From NCBI GenBank assembly GCA_010279815.1, contig QEOQ01000238.1, positions 479,062 to 543,061 of the forward strand: 64,000 nucleotides of DNA. Direction: 5' to 3'. The DNA is from Brachionus plicatilis (lineage: Eukaryota > Rotifera > Eurotatoria > Ploima > Brachionidae). Position 1 is the stretch's first letter. Each line of letters starts with the position of its first letter. The position numbers were made by a program, and so were the translations under genes. Below, piece after piece: positions 11,225 through 22,449 of the stretch. The notes below the pieces were generated by a model. That model made no database searches. It worked only from the letters and a program-made list of their open reading frames with translations, and was not told the origin of the DNA.

Positions 11225-11524
11225 TTAACGTAATTGTCCGATAAATATGACATGTCACTAACAAATTTAGTGACATGTAATATTTCAGTGAACACTGATT
11301 TTTTAAAATTGAAATATTCGCTTTTAGTGACATGCAACAATAAGCAAATATGCATAAATATTGCTATTTTTTATGAAAATATTATGCATATTCGCTTTTT
11401 GTTGCATGTCACTAAAAGCGAATATTTCAATTTTAAAAATCAGTGTTCACTCAAATATTACATGTCACTAAAATAGGGTTACTCTGTTTTAGTGACATGT
11501 CATATTTATCGGACATTTACGTTA
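11225..11524. repeat. Element H: ~300-bp near-perfect palindrome
   Basis: Arms of about 130 bp are almost exactly complementary, from TAACGTAATTGTCCGATAAA on the left to TTTATCGGACATTTACGTTA on the right. GTGACATG and CATGTCAC words repeat within it. There is no coding potential; the frames on both strands are products of the palindrome. It is likely a fold-back MITE. Confidence 0.8.
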
Positions 11525-13006
11525 GTCAAAATTTAGGTAAATTTACATTTCACTGTTGCGATTTTCCTTGAATTTACCTAAGGAAAAAGAAAGTTAATCA
11601 AACGTACAAGCTAGTTTTAGTTTTACCATGACTATTAATAATTTTATACATTTTTATTTATTGATTCTTTATCAAATTGAATTATAAAAAAATTGAGAAA
11701 ATCAGTTGAAGAATTTTAACTTTGCAACTTTTAATTCATTTCCATTTACAGTATTTATATTTATTCATATTTTTTTATCAGTACCGAGCTAAATTTTCTT
11801 GAGATTAAAAAAAATCAAAAAATTGAAATTAAAATAAAAAAAAATTGCAAAAATTATGCACTTAAAATAGTATCATTTTGATAGTGTGCACTTTGCATTA
11901 TTTCTATTAAGAAATAGCAATTTATTTAATAGTTTTAGTTTGATTTGATGATTTTGAGCATCAAAAATTGATCATAAACTTCAAATTGCCATCAATCTTG
12001 GTTAGAATCCAACACTTTTTAGAGAGTCTAAGCTTCTTTTCGTTTTATTTTCAGCAAACTCATCTATTGAGATTTAATTTCCGATAGGTAGACCAAGATA
12101 AATCAAGCTAGATGAGGAATAGTAAAGCCATTTATTATGAATTAGTTTTAAAATTTATATTTATTTAGAAAAAGAAATTGATGCTGATTTAGTAGCATTA
12201 GATTACATCTTTCAGTAATAGATTTTTTCAAGTTCCCACTATAAAAACCTAAATATTTTTGAACTGATTTTTTGAGTCAAAAATTCCACCTTGTTTTTTA
12301 AATATATATTTGGGATACAAATTTATTTGAATAATAAATATTGAATATCCTTTTTTTTCAATTGATGGTTTAAAATAATTTTTAAAAAGTGGTCGAAAAT
12401 TCAAAATTCCAGCTTAAACATATCTATTGCAATGAATGTTTAATACTTAATTCGGATTAAAAAAAATGTGATCCAAAAAAATTAAATTTTTAAGCAAATT
12501 TTATTGAGAGAGAAAAAAAAACACTTTTATGAAAGTTTACGTGTTTTTTTTCAAAATCATATTTATTGAAAATAAATCTTTACTTTTTACACAATATTAT
12601 CAAAATATTTCATCTCACCATTCTAACAAGCTTTTTCGGTCCAAGAAGTACAAAGTAAAAGACTAGGAGTAGACATATTTAAGATAAATTAATATTGAAA
12701 TTAAACAAAATAAAGCATATTAAGTAGAAAAAATGTCAAAAAGAGTTTTTTATTTTTCTAATTTATTAAAATTCAATGCAAATTTTTTGAGAAAGAAAAC
12801 AATAATCTATTCATGTGATCCAATGGATTGACAATTATAAATGTCCCATTGAATTACTAAAATAATTTTTCTATTCTAACAAATAACAAATAGATCAATT
12901 AAAATAAGAATTTGCTAATTTAACTTGAATTGAATACTTACTTCCACAAATAATGCTTTAATTGTTCATTTTAAAATATATTAATTTTACATTAATTGCT
13001 ACTCAC
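11525..13006. other. AT-rich region without a recognised gene
   Basis: No convincing frame. A fragment resembling a MITE A end may lie near 11980. On the minus strand 12619-12662 has splice-like borders (CTCCTAG before, GTGAG after) and could belong with the candidate exon at 13007-13162, but I cannot join them with confidence. Confidence 0.35.
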
Positions 13007-13162
13007 GGAACATAGGGTGATTAATTTCGAATTATTTTCCATTATCTTTGCTTCTTCCCATGTCATACCATATCGATGATCACTTTGGTGATTGTTGGCC
13101 CTCGAGTTATTGCTGGTGTTAATGCTTTTAGGAATATTTTGAGAAGTAATTCTATTGTCCAT
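13007..13162 (-). CDS. Candidate coding exon of an unknown minus-strand gene
   Basis: A 52-codon frame from ATG 13162 ends exactly at a good donor, TCC|GTGAGT. A TTTTCTTAG acceptor-like site sits just upstream of the ATG. The peptide has mixed, non-repetitive composition (for example RYGMTWEEAKIMENNSKLIT) unlike chance translations of this AT-rich DNA. If the donor is not used, the frame ends four codons later, giving a 56-residue peptide. No family is recognised. Partner exons are not certain. Confidence 0.35.
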
Positions 13163-13742
13163 GATCTAAGAAAATAAAAGAACTGATGATCTTCTAATTA
13201 AAAGACTTATCCTAGAATAAATAGGTTAATTCAACTGTGCCATGGACATGACCACAGTTTTTCATAAAATTAATTTTATTTAATTAAAAAAATTTATAAC
13301 AAATAATAATAAAATAAAGTTCAATTAATTTTTAAAAAATTATTTTTTTTTTCGAATGAAAATGTAATGGACGAGGTTTTTGTCTTTAAGATTTTATAGA
13401 GAAATAAACAAAAATCATGAGGAACATTGCTTGAGGAAAAACTTTATTCTTTATTGTTCTTTTTTAAACTAAAACTAATAACTAACTCAAGTCTATATAA
13501 GATAAAAAGTGTCTTTGTAAGTCTCTCTCCACGTACACTATTAAAGTTTGTGGAATGACCACTCGTCTTGCTGACTGAGAAATTGGTTTATTACAAAAAC
13601 TTTGGTAACTGTACAAAAAAATTTTCTATAATTTTATCAAAAAAAAACAAATAAATATTTTTAAAAACATTTTTAAAGTCTTCATAAAACTTTAAAAAAC
13701 AACTAAATTTTTTTATAATTTTTGCACCAATATTCTTAAATA

Positions 13743-13922
13743 TCAATTCTCCAAATTCTTTCTTGAAGGCAATGCTAGGATTTTGTTGTTGCTCCTAGGA
13801 TCATAAAATACATTTTCACTTGCATGAGCCAATTCCTTTTTTAAAGTTCCAGGTGAGAGGCCATAGTATCTAATCATGCCAACAAATTCCAGAATTCTAG
13901 TTATTAATCGATTTATATACAT
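13743..13922 (-). CDS. Candidate 59-codon frame or terminal exon
   Basis: Runs from ATG 13922 to TGA 13743 and is open further upstream. The encoded peptide has a hydrophobic start followed by RYYGLSPGTLKKELAHASEN and DPRSNNKILALPSRK. This looks like real protein sequence rather than AT-rich noise. It lies 1 kb downstream (in plus coordinates) of nothing recognisable and next to a MITE A copy. It could be a terminal exon of a gene or a transposon remnant. Confidence 0.3.
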   Translation of the reverse strand: MYINRLITRILEFVGMIRYYGLSPGTLKKELAHASENVFYDPRSNNKILALPSRKNLEN

Positions 13923-14424
13923 TTTTAAGCCATAAACTAACAGGATTAAGTTTTTAAGTTCATTTTTTTTATTTTTATTTTATTTTAATTTGAAATTTTT
14001 TGTCTAATAAAGAAGGCAAATTGAAGTTTCAGATCAAATTTTAAGATCAAAACGATCATTTAAAATTTTAAAACTTAATTAATCTAAAAATTTTGATAAT
14101 TTTCAAGAAATAAATACTAAACATTACTTGACACATAATGTCTTACAATGTTTCATTATCAAATTAATATCAAAATGATTGATCTCTTATTTATTTAACA
14201 AAAACCATCAAAAACTTAAATAATTCAGGTAAAGTAAATTCAAAAATTCAAATTTATAACTTTTATATCCATTTCATCAAACTGAAATAATTTTATTTTT
14301 CCACTTAAATAAATTTTTAAATTTTAAAACAGTAAATTTTTTTGTCTCTAAAAGTAAGTTTTTATTAAAATAAATTAAAATATTTAAACCTATTAAAGTT
14401 CAATAAAAAGGGACATTTTAAAAT

Positions 14425-15066
14425 GAGATCTATTTCTTTCTGCTAGTAAATTTTTTTCTTCTGCTATTAAATTTTTTTTTAACTACTAGTTAAAAAAATT
14501 TAATTAATGATAGCTAAATTTTAACACATGATAGCTATTTTTTTTATGCTTCGTAAAAAATTAAATAATGAATTACTTAATTAATTAACTTTAAAAATGA
14601 TATATAAACAAATAATTGATAACTTCAGACAAGCTACTCCTTTGGAAAATTCTTTTCAAGAGTATAACGTTTTATCCAATGTTATAAATAGTGAAATCTT
14701 AACAATTAGATGAACCGATTGATTTAAATTTTGGTCAAAATTATCAAGCTGATGCACAAAAATCTTCAAATGGTCCAAAACGTCGTGGCAGACCTCGTGG
14801 TTCTACAACTAAAAAAAGAAATACAGAAAACAGTCTTGTCAGAAAATCAAAAAGAGAGCTAAAAAACTAAAATTGATATTTGCATATGAAATTTTTATAT
14901 ATATTGTCGGTACTTAGCTTATTTTTTTTATTCTACTTTTCAACTTTAATATGAATAAAATTTTATAAAAATATTTTTAGTTATTTTTTTGTACTTTTAT
15001 TTTCGCTATCATAAACATAATTTTAATAGCAAGTGAAAAAAATTGCTAGCAGAAGAAATAACGTCC
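14425..15066. mobile_element. Element O: MULE-like transposon remnant inside MITE A
   Basis: 642-bp insertion with inverted terminal repeats of about 47 bp (TATTTCTTTCTGCTAGTAAA on the left against the reverse complement of TTGCTAGCAGAAGAAATAA on the right). It is flanked by a 9-bp direct repeat TTTTAAAAT at 14416-14424 and 15067-15075. A 9-bp duplication and an internal AT-hook coding remnant fit a Mutator-like element. The duplicated sequence is itself palindromic and AT-only, so the duplication is weaker evidence than usual. Confidence 0.6.
14597..14870 (+). pseudogene. AT-hook transposase C-terminus, frameshifted
   Basis: A first frame from ATG 14597 (MIYKQIIDNFRQATPLENSF and on) runs into a stop. 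The next frame continues with LDEPIDLNFGQNYQADAQ and an AT-hook GPKRRGRPRGSTTKK, ending at 14870. The two look like one original C-terminus separated by a single frameshift. AT-hook tails of this kind are frequent in MULE-type transposases, but the catalytic region is absent. Confidence 0.5.
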
Positions 15067-15414
15067 TTTTAAAATTTCAAATTTTAAAAAAATTATTTTT
15101 TCTCTGTTATTAAAAAAACATTTCATATTTTATTTTGATCTTTTGAACTTGATCTCAAACTCCTATTTGCCTAAAGTTGAAGCCTTAATTTCCGATTTTC
15201 AATGATTTTTAAAAGTGATATATTCACCAAAAAAAAAAGTTAATTTGAACGGATCAAATCTATTTTGAGGAAAATAACATAACATTACATTTATAACATG
15301 TGTTGTGATAAACAAATCTATTGAATCAGATTTATGATTAATTTGAACATTATCTGATTGGAATGAGTATCGGTCCATAGTAACCAACTGTTTTTGCTTG
15401 GTCCTAATAACATT

Positions 15415-15683
15415 TTTGCTGTTCCACAATATTACTCAAAAATAGATATAGACCCAAGAACATATGTTAGACCAGTGTCTACTCAAACCGGAAACACAAA
15501 TAGACAACAGCCAACTTATCGAAACCCTCTTAGGGAATTGAACCCTCAAACCAAATTTCAATAACTTCCAATATAGCAACTAATTCAAATAAAGAAACAA
15601 CTAATGTAACTACTGTACACCAAAATCAATTAACACTAAAGAAACATGGTAGAAAAAAGACTACCTCAGCGAGAAAATGGTAA
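15415..15683 (+). pseudogene. Degenerate Asn/Gln/Thr-rich frame with basic tail
   Basis: The plus strand reads YYSKIDIDPRTYVRPVSTQT, then a Gln/Asn-rich segment to a TAA. After a one-base shift it continues with QNQLTLKKHGRKKTTSARKW and a stop. It lies just outside MITE A. The basic end loosely resembles the AT-hook tails of the other remnants. Origin unproven. Confidence 0.3.
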
Positions 15684-16198
15684 AATTATTAGGCAAAATA
15701 ATCAATAAATGTTTTTATACAGGCAATTTTTTATTTTCTTCTATTTTACTCTTAGAATAAAGACAAATATTGGAATAAAAGTTAATTTTTGATTTTTTTT
15801 AATTTCGAATTTAACTCCACAATTTTTCAAGTTTATTCCGAAAGAAATTCGAAATTATTCTAAGAATAAAAGCAAACTTTTGCGCTTACTTTTAGTTCAA
15901 CACTAGAAAGGCCACGGGATTTTTAAGCTCTTTTTTTTAAATGAATACAAACTTTTGGAAAAAAATTAAAACTTTAAGATTTTGTCTTTTTTTCTCCAAT
16001 CTCAAATTGCATATAATTTATGATTTTAATTTTTTGTTTCAAAATTATGAGTAATTATTATTTTAGATGTGTCAAATAAACCAAAAATGTTCGTGGGCTT
16101 TAACGATATCAAAAAAAAAATTGGCCTTTCTAGTGTTAAAATCGGGATTCAAGGTTTATTTAAAAAAAAAATAAAAAAATATTTATAGCGTGACTTCA

Positions 16199-17215
16199 AT
16201 TTATTTATTTATTGAATTGAATTAACCTCCTTTAAGGAGAAGTAAAAGAAAATAAAAATAAAATTTTTTTTTGTGTTTTTGTGTTTTTTTAAAAAATGAA
16301 AAATTATTACCTAAAAATAAAATTACAAAAATAAAAAAGGAACATTAGTTCGAAAATAGAAAAAGGCATGAAAGTTAGAAAGCAAGATAATTTGGACCAA
16401 AATTCATGAATTTCTTTTACTTTGAATTAGCTCGTTTAGGAGAGTTCTGTAATGCTTTAATTTTAAATTGCAAAGACATAACCAAATTGAATCAGATATA
16501 CCATCATTAGAAATCAGATTAATCTTAAGATTTTCTTTAAGTTGGTTTATATTTACTGAAATTTTTGAGGTTTCAATTTTAAAGTACTTGGAAATAAGTA
16601 TTAAGTCGGAGGAAAAAGATTTATTAGAGGGGGGTCACTTAGCATATATTTTAAAAATTGTGATGATAGATAATTATATTTAATTGTATCAATAAAAGTT
16701 AGTTTTGAAAATAGATAAAGTTCATCAAAGTTGAATAATTTTAGTACTTTTAAGACTCGTGACATGTGACAGTAGGCTTTTAAACCAAACATTTGTCTAA
16801 TTAAGTTGTTTTGTAATTTATTTATTGAATCCTTTGTGGTCGAATTAAGAGTAAGAGCCTCAAGACCATATGTGAATTTAGATAAGCAAAATGTTTTGTA
16901 TATAAATGATTTGAATTTAGGTGAAGAGGTAGGACTATTTTTAGACAGAAGATATGAAATTCCAAAAAAGCTGCTCTGAACTTTTTTAAAATTTATAACT
17001 GCCTGTGTGTTAAGGTCAAGATTAGAATCTATAATGAATCCTAAGTATTTTAACTGATTTTAACTGACTTCAATGGTATTTGTCTCATGAAGAATAGAGC
17101 CAAAATTTGACATTGTTCTAAGAGTAGTGGTCACGAGTCTACGGCATCTTTTTTGTGACCAATTAAAAAAAGCTGCCCACTTTGGAAACCAGCTAATTGT
17201 AATTTTTGAGAGAAT
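16199..17215 (-). pseudogene. LINE ORF2 C-terminal fragment with (AAAT)n tail
   Basis: On the minus strand from about 17215 the frame reads ITISWFPKWAAFFNWSQKRC, then LHETNTIEVS, one in-frame stop inside a short local duplication, and QLKYLGFIIDSNLDL. It continues with FTYGLEALTLNSTTKDSINK, LIRQMFGLKAYCHMSR and LSSQFLKYMLSDPPLINLF, ending at 16601. This is the region after the RT palm in non-LTR retrotransposons. The 3' UTR ends at 16199-16212 in (AAAT)n on the minus strand. It differs from the CR1/jockey-like fragment at 5463, so at least two LINE lineages are present. Confidence 0.75.
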
Positions 17216-17879
17216 AAAAAATAGCCCAAAAAGCTCAATATGATAATATTTAAATAAAGTATCATATCATTCATCAATGAGGTAGCAAAAAGTTAATCTA
17301 AAATAGAAAAAAAAATCATTAACTAAACAAATCTGCGCACAATAGAACCGTTAGTTGATGATCGATTATTTATACTCAATAATAAATCAGGTTAATACCC
17401 CCCAAAGTATTTTATTCAAAAGAAAAAAAAAATGATTTATAGGCATTTTGCGGGGCCAAGCTCCAAATTATCTAACTCAAATTATTTAGACATTTGCTGT
17501 GCCAAGCCGTCTGCTAACTGCTTGAAGCGCCAAACAAGCATCAAATGTGGATATTTGATAGGTTTTGTTGGCCTTTTTAATTCTGACATATAATTAGACT
17601 AATTTTCTTCTAATTTAAGTCTAATTACAAATTAATTTCAGCTCTTAAATATATCTTAAAAAACTATTTTAGCTAGATGAGCTTCGCACCGACACAATGA
17701 CGATAAACAGAGACCATTGTGCAAGCCAACTTGTCCTCAAGCAAAATTCACGTCTACTAATTGAATTGCTGGGCGTCTCTGTTTGATATGCATGTTTGGC
17801 TTTAGGTTAGCCATGTTTTTTAACTAGGTGGCGTTCAGGTTACTTTGGTCAACACGATATTGCTTACTTGAAAGAAAAA
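17216..17879. other. No recognised gene; two GC-richer patches
   Basis: Patches near 17445-17560 and 17680-17830 are less AT-rich than their surroundings. No convincing frame, tRNA or repeat match was found in them. Confidence 0.3.
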
Positions 17880-19004
17880 GGTATTGTGAAAATCAAATAC
17901 AAATCGAACAAAAATTCTTTCTATTTTGATTAATTAAAATTTAAGTTATTAAAAAATACTTAAAAAGCATACTTTTTTGCACTTATATTATCTAAAATAA
18001 AATTATCATTATCAGTATTTTTTTGAGTGTTTTTTATTAACATTAATTTTAATTAATTTTTAATTAATTTTAATTCATCAAAAAAGGAAGAATTTTTTTC
18101 TATAGTACAATTTAAAACTAACTTGTACATTTAGTTTTCTCAGCTCATCCTTGACTCTTACTCTTCATTTTTCCAAATCTTCCTCAACTCTTCCTCAACT
18201 CTTTCTCAACTCTTCCTCAACTCTTCCTCAACTCTTTCTCAACTCTTCTTCAACTCTTCCTTGACTATTCCTTGACTCTTCTTCAACTATTCCAGTGGGG
18301 AAAGTAAAAGTTGAGGAAGAATTGAGGAAGAGACAAGGAAGAGTCGAGGAAGAGTTTAGGAAGAATTGAGGAAGAGTAAAGGAAGATTTGGAAAAAAGAA
18401 GGGTAAAGGAAGAGTCGAGGAAAAGTCAAGGAAGAGTCGAGGAAAAGTCAAGGAAGAGTCGAGGAAAAGTCAAGGAAGAGTTTAGGAAGAGTTGAGGAAG
18501 AGTTGAGGAAGAGTTGAGAAAGAGTTGAGAAAGAGTTGAGGAAGAGTTGGAAAAAGGAAAAGGAAGAGACAAGGAAGAGTCGAGGAAAAGTCAAGGAAGA
18601 GTCGAGGAAAAGTCAAGGAAGAGTCGAGGAAAAGTCAAGGAAGAGTTGAGAAAGAGTAAAGGAAGAATTTTGGAAGAAATAAGGAAGATTTTGAAAAAAG
18701 AAAAGTAAAGAAAGTATTGAGGAAGAGTAAAGGAAGAGTAAGGGAAGATTTGGAAAAAAGAAGAGTAAAGGAAGTATTGAGGAAGAGTAAACGAAGAATT
18801 GAGGAAGAAATGAGGAAGATTTGGAAAAAGGAAGAGACAAAGAAGAGACAAGGAAGAGTTGAGTAAGAGTAAAGGAAGAATTGAGGAAGAAATGAGTAAG
18901 ATTTGGAAAAAAGAAGAGGAAGAGACAAGGAAGAGTTGAGGAACAAAATGCGTACAAGTTAGTTTTAATTTGTACTGTAATGTTTACTTGAATTTCACAA
19001 TACC
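17880..19004. repeat. Element M, copy 1, carrying element G
   Basis: Outer ends GGTATTGTGAA (17880) and TTCACAATACC (19004) are inverted repeats. The left flank continues CAAATACAAATCGAACAAAA, also found at 61510. Nearly all the interior is the purine-rich element G, so G probably inserted into M. Confidence 0.5.
18101..18979. repeat. Element G: palindromic MITE expanded by a purine minisatellite
   Basis: Ends are inverted: AGTACAATTTAAAACTAACT on the left and AGTTAGTTTTAATTTGTACT on the right. Between them, a pyrimidine block (CTTCCTCAACTCTTCCTCAA type, 18150-18290) faces a much longer purine block (18298-18945) of imperfect ~10-bp units such as GAGGAAGAGT, GAGGAAAAGT and AAGGAAGAGT, with higher-order repeats. 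A 149-bp version of the same palindrome, without the expansion, is at 22301-22449. Confidence 0.8.
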
Positions 19005-19602
19005 AAAGAAAAAAAAGAAGGAGAAGAGAGACTAAATTAATTTTGGGTCAAGTATATTTGGGAAGTTCTTTTGAAAAGTAATTAATTATTTAATCTCACA
19101 CACACACACTCACAAAAACATAAGATATTAATTAAGATTTTGTGTTAAACAACTTACGTAATTTAATTTAAAAGCCAGAAATATTTGTTCCAAATAAATC
19201 ATTTTGTTGAGTGATCATAAGGTTTGTATTTTATTCTTTCTGACAGATACAAAATCGCTTAATTTCTAGGAGCATATTGTTGTTGGGCCAAGAGAGGCGC
19301 TCATCATCTCAGAGCTTAAGACTTATGCGGTCCAGAATTTGCATTGCAAATGCCGAGCTGATATTGCAAAATAGAATGCTAATAGCCTAAGTTAAAGCAC
19401 TGTGATAAATTGGTTGTTGTTTTTTTTTTTATTAAGTATGATAGTCGATATGGTTTAAAGATTAGCATGTTTTTTGTTTATCTGTAAATTTGCATCTATT
19501 CAACTAAAATAATTATAAACCGAGATTTTTGAATAAAGAGCCGCGAGATTATCAAGTTTTTATTCATTTGGGCCTTTTTCAAATCTCCACTCTGCATTTG
19601 TA

Positions 19603-19625
19603 CTCTCTCTCTCTCTCTTTCTCTC
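19603..19625 (+). repeat. (CT)n microsatellite
   Basis: Run of CT dinucleotides with one TTT interruption. Confidence 0.9.
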
Positions 19626-19935
19626 ACATGGTTCATTATTTTTATCCTTAAGGTCTTTTATTTTAAATTTCGAGTCTTGATTAAAATTATTTTTATTTCT
19701 AATTACAATAACATTTTCATTTAGTAGAAGCTTGTGTTTTTTTTTCAAAATATTTTTAAAAATGTCTAGCAAATGAGAAAATTATTTTGGTTAATAAAAA
19801 AAGTTTTTTTTTTGTTTATTTATTTAATTAACTGCACCTCGAGGTGACATAAAAATTTTTAAAAAAAGTTAAAATAACAGAATGAAAAAATAGAATTTTT
19901 TTTTATTAGAAAAAAACAAGCTTTTACAGTACAGA

Positions 19936-20178
19936 TTGATATATAAGATGCCTTCTGTTAATTGGTTTCATAGTCCAAAACAGTTGGAGTCCAGTGCTCG
20001 TAGACATGAATTCTCATTTCAAAGACAAGTAGTAAGAAACTGCAACCAGAGATTCAACTTCTTTACCAACAGTGAATGCAACAGGCTTCCAGTAGAGATT
20101 GTTCACTCTGAAACTGTAAATGAGTTTGAGAATAAGTTGGACAAGATCAACCTGGAATCGCTAAGAGCAATGTATTAG
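19936..20178 (+). pseudogene. LINE ORF2 C-terminal fragment
   Basis: The 80-codon frame contains RNCNQRFNFFTNSECNRLPV followed by an ETVNEFENKLD block. This matches the R..FF.NR..N.LP...V.a.s.n.FK..LD signature that ends CR1/jockey-type ORF2 proteins. The conserved NRVVN-W is degraded here. The element continues past 20178 and is interrupted by fold-back element I. Confidence 0.75.
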
Positions 20179-20183
20179 CAAAG

Positions 20184-21157
20184 GCGAATATTTTTTTGAT
20201 ACCACTATTTTTAATAAAAACACGTCTAAATTAATAACACCTTCCTCTAAATTAATAAAATTTTAATTATTAATATTAAGTATAAAATGTTAAAAATGAT
20301 TATAGATATTAACATTCTATTAAAAACTTAAAAAAAGTAAATTAGCTTGGAAAAAAATTTCCAAAAAATCAAAAAAAAAGAAAACTGGACAATGGTACTC
20401 AAAATGTAGAAAATAAATTGTGTTCAACTTGCATTATGCCAATGGCTAAAAGAAGATATTTTTTGTACTAGATATAACTCAAAAAAATAATAAATTTTTC
20501 TAAATTTTATTAAGTTAGATATTTTTTAATTATAAAATAAGTTGTTTCTATTAAATTAGATATTTTAATTTAGAATAGATGTGACTTTTATTAATTTAGA
20601 CTTAACTTTAATAATTTAATTTAGATTAGATTTCTTTTTATTAAATTAGCGAATTTTTTATTAAAATAGCGGTATTCTTATTGAAATTAGCGTAAAGTTT
20701 ATTAAAATTAGCGGCGAAGAAAATTATGGGCCTTAAAAAAATATCTAATTTAATCAGATTTGAAAAATTTATTTTTTTTTGAGTTATATCTTGTACAAAA
20801 AATATCTTCTTTTAGCCATTGGCATAATGCAAGTTGAACACAATTTATTTTCTACATTTTGATTACCATTGTCAAGTTTTTTTTTTTTTCGATTTTTTGT
20901 AAATTTTTTGCCAAGCTTATTTACTTTTTTTAAGTTTTTAATAGAATGTTAATATCTATAATCATTTTAAACATTTTATACTTAATATTAATAATTAAAA
21001 TTTTATTAATTTAGAGGTAGGTGTTATTAATTTAGAAGTGTATGTATTTATTTAGATGATTCTTTATTAAATTAGATTTCTTTTTATTAAACTAACGAAT
21101 TTTTTAATAAATTAGCGAACAGTTAATTAAAAATTAGCGGTAAGGAAAATAATGGTC
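20184..21157. repeat. Fold-back element I (974 bp) between 11-bp direct repeats
   Basis: Arms of roughly 400 bp are complementary: for example AATGGCTAAAAGAAGATATT near 20444 is mirrored by AATATCTTCTTTTAGCCATT near 20800. TATTAGCAAAG occurs at both borders (20173-20183 and 21158-21168), consistent with a target duplication in the 3' part of the LINE fragment. AGCGG(C/T)(G/A)A(A/G)GAAAAT(T/A)ATGG words appear in the loop and at the right end. Confidence 0.65.
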
Positions 21158-21168
21158 TATTAGCAAAG

Positions 21169-22230
21169 AGCTATCATAATGTGTATCCCACATTCCATGA
21201 AGTTTCGGTAGCCGGAACATAATAGCTTATGATTATTTTTATTATTATTTATTATTACATGTTTAATTATTAAATTAAATTAAATGGAATGGCTCTTTAG
21301 ATGAGTGGAAATAAATGTTGAAATAAGTCAGCAACATTTTTTCCAGAGGAACTTATGCGGTTTTGTGAATTTCAAATACACGTTGTACACAAATACTTAA
21401 TTTTTTGATTTATTAAAATTAAATTAAATACAAAATATTAGAAAAAATACAACAGCATAGTGTAAGGGTTGTATACCTTTTTTTTTTTAAATTTTTTTAA
21501 TCTTTTTGTTCTAGTAAATCAAATTAATGATCTATTTAAATTTTGTTGATTCTTTTTTTTTATCATTTTAAAAAATGATATTTAGTGGTTCATAGAATTT
21601 TGTTTTTTTTTTAATCAATATTATTTTAGTTAATAGATAAAAATTTGCTACCGGTTTAATACAAACACTGTATGTATTTTTTGAAAGCTTTATTTAAATA
21701 ATTGAACGTTCTAAAGTTCTAAGAATGGAATGCTTATTTGTACTTTTATAAACAAGTTAAGATGTAAGCTGAGCAACAAAATATTTGTTAGAATTTCGAG
21801 GCGTCTAACTAGCGAGATACATGTGAAGTATAATTCTTAATTATATTTGGGTATCAGGTGAGAAGCCGATGAATAAGTGATAGTTCTGGGAAACAAATTG
21901 AAAGATTGACTTTACTTTGGTTCAATCCAAATAAAAGGGTTCACTGAACGAAGACTAAATGCCATTCGGACTTTCCTGAATATTACTCCCAGCTAGAGCT
22001 AGTGCTTTAATTAAACATTAAACATTTATTTCCTATTTTTTACTAAAATAAAATTCAGAAAAAAATTTATCAAATACAATAAAATTTTAAAAAATGGCAT
22101 AAATTGTTTCTTAAAAAAAAATATTTATCAATCTTTTTTTAATATTTAAAAAAATGTTTAGTGATCTTTAAAAGTACTTAATAAAAATTGTCTCTAAATA
22201 TTTAATTTTTGCTGCTTATTATATTGTCCG
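21169..22230. other. AT-rich region, no recognised gene
   Basis: Contains a short stretch near 21360-21420 resembling the end of element M (GTGAATTTCAAATACACGTT). Otherwise I see only T-rich sequence. Confidence 0.35.
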
Positions 22231-22300
22231 ACTTTTGACACCTTCTATTAGGGTCTGTATTGATGTAAGGCTGATTTCACGCATACATTTTTAGACATTT

Positions 22301-22449
22301 TACAGCACAAATTAAAACTAACTTGTACGCATTTTGTTCTTTGACTCTTCCTCAACTTTTCCTTTCCCCACTTTCCCTTTAGAATGAGTTGAAGAAAAGA
22401 AAGAGTCAAGGAACTGAAATTTACAAGTTAGTTTTAAATTGTACTATAG
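22301..22449. repeat. Element G, short unexpanded copy
   Basis: Inverted ends (AAATTAAAACTAACTTGTAC and the reverse complement of TACAAGTTAGTTTTAAATTG) enclose GACTCTTCCTCAACTTTTCC and its partial complement. It matches G at 18101-18979 but has only one or two units where the long copy has dozens. Confidence 0.75.

Larger units (their letters stand above)
14015..15171 (+). repeat. MITE family A, copy 3, interrupted by element O
   Basis: Starts GGCAAATTGAAGTTT and follows copy 2 closely. After about 400 bp it is broken by a 642-bp insertion and resumes at 15076, ending in CTCCTATTTGCC. Removing the insertion gives a length near the 490-bp copy. The flanks share TAAAG but no clean 8-bp duplication remains. 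Confidence 0.8.

Noticed and set aside
12619..12980. Attempt to extend the 13007-13162 exon through a 14-bp microexon and a 44-bp exon
   Set aside because: It needs several weak sites and gives a stop soon after. There is too much freedom of choice in AT-rich sequence.
13363..13615. Possible solo LTR (TGTAATGG...CTGTACA, 253 bp, with TATATAAG and AATAAA-like motifs)
   Set aside because: Flanks GAAAA and AAAAA are in A-rich sequence and give no reliable duplication, and no internal region or second copy was found.
18591..18957. Three overlapping minus-strand frames rich in Ser, Phe and Leu
   Set aside because: They are translations of the purine/pyrimidine minisatellite in element G. All three frames are open for compositional reasons.
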